Positions 60,432 through 64,000 of a stretch of 64,000 nucleotides of DNA are shown here, piece after piece. The stretch comes from Conus ventricosus (taxonomy: Eukaryota > Mollusca > Gastropoda > Neogastropoda > Conidae). Every line of letters begins with the position of its first letter. Positions within the stretch are counted from its first letter, which is position 1. The notes beneath the pieces are model-generated. The model saw nothing but the letters and a program-made list of their open reading frames with translations, had not been told where the DNA came from and did no database searches. The DNA lies in NCBI GenBank assembly GCA_018398815.1, contig CM031622.1, positions 22,136,640-22,200,639 of the forward strand. Reading direction: 5' to 3'. A program made the translations under genes and the position numbers.

Positions 60432-60531
60432 CTTGGCAATGGCATTGGTGAGGCGTCCTGTGATCTTCTTGCAGATGCTGGCTGCTAATGTTGTGGAGGA
60501 GGAGGTAACTCACCAATCACCGTTTTCAAAC
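60432..60531 (-). CDS. CAND1: CAND1 exon (GLKTVIGELPP...AIAK)
   Basis: A minus-strand exon between the acceptor TTTTTATCATAG and the donor GTGAGC. It encodes (G)LKTVIGELPPPP, then after a one-base loss TTLAASICKKITGRLTNAIA followed by K, ending in phase 0. This corresponds to about residues 109-144 of vertebrate CAND1, immediately before the segment encoded at 47416-47482. The exon is 100 bp where the flanking phases require a length of 3n+2, so a single base is missing around 60497-60505. Given the assembly's indel rate, a consensus error is more likely than a null allele. The encoded HEAT repeats wrap around the cullin-RBX1 scaffold. Confidence 0.92.
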
Positions 60532-60634
60532 CTATGATAAAAACCGTTTCTGTCAGTGAAAGAAGAGACCAAAGGTTCTACAAGGGACCCAATGTTGGTA
60601 TCTCAAACCCTGGGTGTACGGTTCATCCTCTCTT

Positions 60635-60666
<32 letters not shown>

Positions 60667-61540
60667 CACACACACACACACACACAACATAAAAACAATT
60701 GGAACACTTAGCCACCCCTTTCAGGAGCCACTACGGCTCCTAAACCCCTGATGTCGTTCAAAATGTTTTCCAGTTGCCAAACTGCTGCTTAGAAAATGCT
60801 GCCTGTCTGGCTATGAAAACTGGGACCTTCAATCCTAAAGTAAAGCTAGTCTTGCATGACTTAAAGCGCAGGCACGATGTTGTTTGGTGGTGACAGATGG
60901 TGCCAGAAGGTGACTTTTGTTCTCTATCAAATTCACTCTGCAGGTGTGGTGCATGCGTGCTGTGCAGCTCATGTCTATGTCACTGTAGGGAATCTCCACC
61001 ACTCACTGTAAAAAAATTCACCAATGTGGTTTTAAGCACAACTGCTAATCTGGCAAACTTTAAATCTCAGACCCTCATAAACTTAGAAAATTTGGAACAC
61101 ATGAACCTGTGACTGCTCAAACCTTAATGACAGCAGATCAGTGTAAAGACCTGAAGGGTGATGACTACTCTTTGCTTTTCAAGAGTCCACTTATCTTGTC
61201 CATAAGACATAAAACACAACAGACTGAGGTAGCTGGTCGCATGACTGTCTGCCTCATCTCCTAACGAGGGGCCCTGACTGTCCAGTGAGCAAGGTGTCCG
61301 ATTTGTTTCATGATCTGCACCTCCAGACAGCCAGGCTGGAACAGACTTTCTCTTCAGGGCTGACATCCCCTCCCATTCCTATGGATGACACTTTAAACTT
61401 AACCCCCGCATGAACTCATGTATAAAGAAAAAATCCTGGATGCATGTTCAATCCATTCTACTTTTCTGAGGGCAGCAGGCCATTGCATGCGAGTGGAACA
61501 CGTTGAAACAGAAATAAGAAACACATACACACTGGTGTTG
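60532..61540. other. CAND1 upstream intron, no exon found
   Basis: (CA)n at about 60641-60688. Otherwise non-repetitive sequence with short frames only. The preceding CAND1 exon was not found up to the window end. Confidence 0.6.
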
Positions 61541-61544
61541 TATG

Positions 61545-61866
61545 TAGACATCATCCTGCAATAGCAATGTGGCTGACTGCCTTCATGGCAGGATTAAAAA
61601 CAAAAGTGGGCACAAGACATTAACATCTGCATTGACAATGTGGCTGACTGCCTTCATGGCAGGATTAAAACAGTGCAAAGAATCATCCTGCATTGACAAT
61701 TGGCTGACTGCCTAAGGCAGGATTAAAACAGTGCAAACAGGACAATCATCTCTGCATTCGGAGACATAGTGGTGACTGCCATTAACATGGCAGGAATTAC
61801 TGCTCACAACCAGTGACAAAGACATCATCCTGCATTGACAATGTGGCGACTGCTTCATGAGGATTA
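61545..61866. repeat. About 64-bp tandem repeat, five copies
   Basis: Degenerate copies of GACATCATCCTGCATTGACA, ATGTGGCTGACTGCCTTCAT and GGCAGGATTAAAA. The later copies lose bases before the sequence collapses into homopolymers. Confidence 0.88.
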
Positions 61867-62198
61867 AAAAAAATTTTCCCTTTTTTGGGGAAAAAAAATT
61901 AATTTGAAGGGCCCCCCTTCTGCAAAACGGGGACATTTGGGTTTTTGCAAGGGAAAAGGGGATTTTTCCCCCTTTCTTTGGGAAAGGTTTTTAAAGCCCT
62001 TTTTAATGAAAACCCAAAATTCCCCGGGGGGGGAAAAAAAAATTTTTTAAAACTCAAAAAAATTTTAAAAAGAAACAGCCCTTTTTTTTTTTTTCCCGGG
62101 GGGGTTTTACCCCTTGTTTTTTGGGAAAGAACCAAACCCCAAATTTTTTTCCCCCCCCCCCCCCCTTTTTTCCCCCCCCCCCCCGAAAAAAACCCTTT

Positions 62199-62246
<48 letters not shown>

Positions 62247-62280
62247 TTTTTGGGCCCCCCACAAACCCCCCCTTTTTCAA

Positions 62281-62369
<89 letters not shown>

Positions 62370-62829
62370 TTTTCCCCCCCCCCCCCCCCCAAACCCCCCC
62401 CAAACCCCCCCCCCCCCCCCCCCCCCCCCCCAAAAAAAACCGCACCCCCCCCCCCCGGGCTGCCCCCCCCCCCCCCCCGGGAAAAACCCCGCCCCCCCCC
62501 CCCCCCCCCCTTTCCTACCCCCCTCTGGCCGCCCGGCCCCACTCCCCGGGCACCCCCCCCCAAAAAAACGGCCCCCCCCTCCCCCCCCCCCACGCCCGGC
62601 GGCCCCCCCCCCCCCCCCCCCCCAAACCCCCCTTTCCCCAACCCCCCTCCCCAACCCCCCCCCCCCGGCCAAAAACCCCCACCCCAAAAACGACCCTCTA
62701 AAAAAACCCCCCCCCCCCCCGCCCGCCCCCCTGAAAAAACCCCCCCCCTTTCGGCCCAAAAAACCTCCCAACTCCCCACAAAAACCGGCAAAACACCCGC
62801 CCCCCCCCCCCCCCCCCAAAAACCCAAAC

Positions 62830-62865
<36 letters not shown>

Positions 62866-63237
62866 CCCAAACGCCCCAAAAAACCAAAACTCCCCCCCCC
62901 CTTCGCCCCCCCCAAAAAAAAACCCCCCCCCCCCCCCCTTACCCCCCCCCCCCCCCCCAAAAACCCCCCCCAAAAAAACCCCCCCCAAAAAAACCCCCTC
63001 CCTACCCCCCCCCCCCCCCCCCCAAAAAACCCCCCCCCCGACCTACCCCAGGCCCCCCCCCCGGGGCCCCCCCCCCCCCCCCCCGTCACCAACCAAACCC
63101 CGAAAACCCGCCAAACGCCCCCCCCACCCCCCCCCCCCCGCCCCCCCCCCTTTTCCCCCCTCCCCCCCCCCCCCCCCCCAAACCTCCCCCCCCCCCCAAA
63201 AACCCCAAAAAACCCCCCCCTTTTCCCCCCCCCACCT

Positions 63238-63275
<38 letters not shown>

Positions 63276-63597
63276 AATAAATTTCTTCCAAAAAAAACCC
63301 CCCCCCCACCCCCCCACCACCCCCAAACCAAATCCAACCCCCCCCTCCCCCCCCCCCCGCCCCCCCTCCCCCCCCCCCGGGCCCCCCCCCCCCGGGCGCC
63401 CCTCGGGCAAAAACCCCCCCCCCCCCCCCCCCCCCCCACCCCCCAAAAAAAAAAAAAAAACCCATCCCCCCCCCCAAAAAAAACCCCCCCCCCAAAGCCC
63501 CCCCCCCCCCAAAACCCCCAAAAACAAAACCAAAACCCCCCAACCCCCCGGGCCCCCCCCCCCCCCCCCTTTCACCTAAAACCCCTTTTCCCCCCCC

Positions 63598-63634
<37 letters not shown>

Positions 63635-64000
63635 ACCCCCCCCCCCCCCGGGGGGGACAAAAAGGCCCAATTTTGTGGGGGGGGGGTGGGGTAGTTTGGA
63701 GGGGCAAAAAAAGGGGTGGGGGGCACCCCCCCCCGGGGGGGGGGGGGGGGGGTTTTTTAAAGGGAGAAGTGTGAAGGGCGGAGCCCCCCCAAACCTTTTG
63801 GAAGGGGGGGGGGGAAATGCCCTTCCCGGCCCCGCCCCCCCGGGGTTGGGTTTTTAAAAGGGGAAGCCCAAAGGGGGGGGGGGAACTTCCCACCCCCTCC
63901 CGTGTCAAGGGGCGGGCCAAAAAGGATTTTTTTTAAAATCTCCACCTTTTTGGGCCATACCCCCGATTTTGGGGTTTTGGCCATGGAAAAGGGGGGATTT
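61867..64000. other. C-homopolymer-dominated terminal sequence, probably artefactual
   Basis: Over 2 kb consisting almost entirely of C runs with short A, T and G interruptions, turning to G runs near 63650-64000. It gives stop-free Pro-rich frames on one strand and Gly-rich frames on the other. Word structure resembles collapsed, poor-quality consensus rather than biological sequence. No gene can be supported. Confidence 0.8.

Noticed and set aside
61945..63857. Proline-rich frame of over 500 codons, and glycine-rich frames on the other strand
   Set aside because: Product of C homopolymers in low-quality sequence.

Overview
This window looks like a draft assembly of an animal genome. The best guess is a mollusc, probably a gastropod: it has intron-split genes, tRNA-derived SINEs of a type I associate with molluscs, several LINE and DNA-transposon families, and very abundant micro- and minisatellites. 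There is no bacterial-style operon, rRNA or CRISPR array. Base quality is uneven. There are two N gaps (5503-6502 and 24023-24122), long C and G homopolymers, many frame-breaking single-base indels, and a final 2 kb that is almost pure C.

Layout. 1-24 kb is repeat-dominated: a 20/16-bp minisatellite (1-865), a pogo/Tigger-like DDE transposon, a LINE interrupted by a small inverted-repeat element, two tRNA-Thr-like SINEs, a second LINE interrupted by a tRNA-Arg-headed SINE with a perfect 13-bp target duplication, a 4.6 kb minisatellite (15.9-20.5 kb), a 53-bp tandem repeat and a 700-bp GT tract. About 490 bp following the first minisatellite recur after the second.

24.7-46.2 kb appears to hold a plus-strand host gene of unknown function (first coding exon 24765-24870, next exon from about 45.7 kb). 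Its putative intron contains a virus-like DNA element (25178-45068) with about 250-bp terminal inverted repeats, a protein-primed-type family B DNA polymerase, a HerA/FtsK-type packaging ATPase and several unidentified genes: a Polinton/adintovirus-like element. Its right 7.3 kb is present twice in tandem with heavy indel noise, probably an assembly artefact, so the true length is near 12.6 kb. The outermost 90 bp of each terminus is itself a perfect 27-bp hairpin.

47.4-60.5 kb contains two consecutive exons of CAND1 (cullin-associated NEDD8-dissociated protein) on the minus strand. The 12.9 kb intron between them is made largely of roughly 40-bp minisatellites. These carry insertions of a complete 2.9 kb Tigger element (with a nested element), a hAT-like element, a GC-rich 3.6 kb block with inverted repeats, and a 720-bp element with a 9-bp target duplication. 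The minisatellite nearest the upstream exon is built from copies of that exon's own 5' splice-site neighbourhood. No complete intact protein-coding gene is present.
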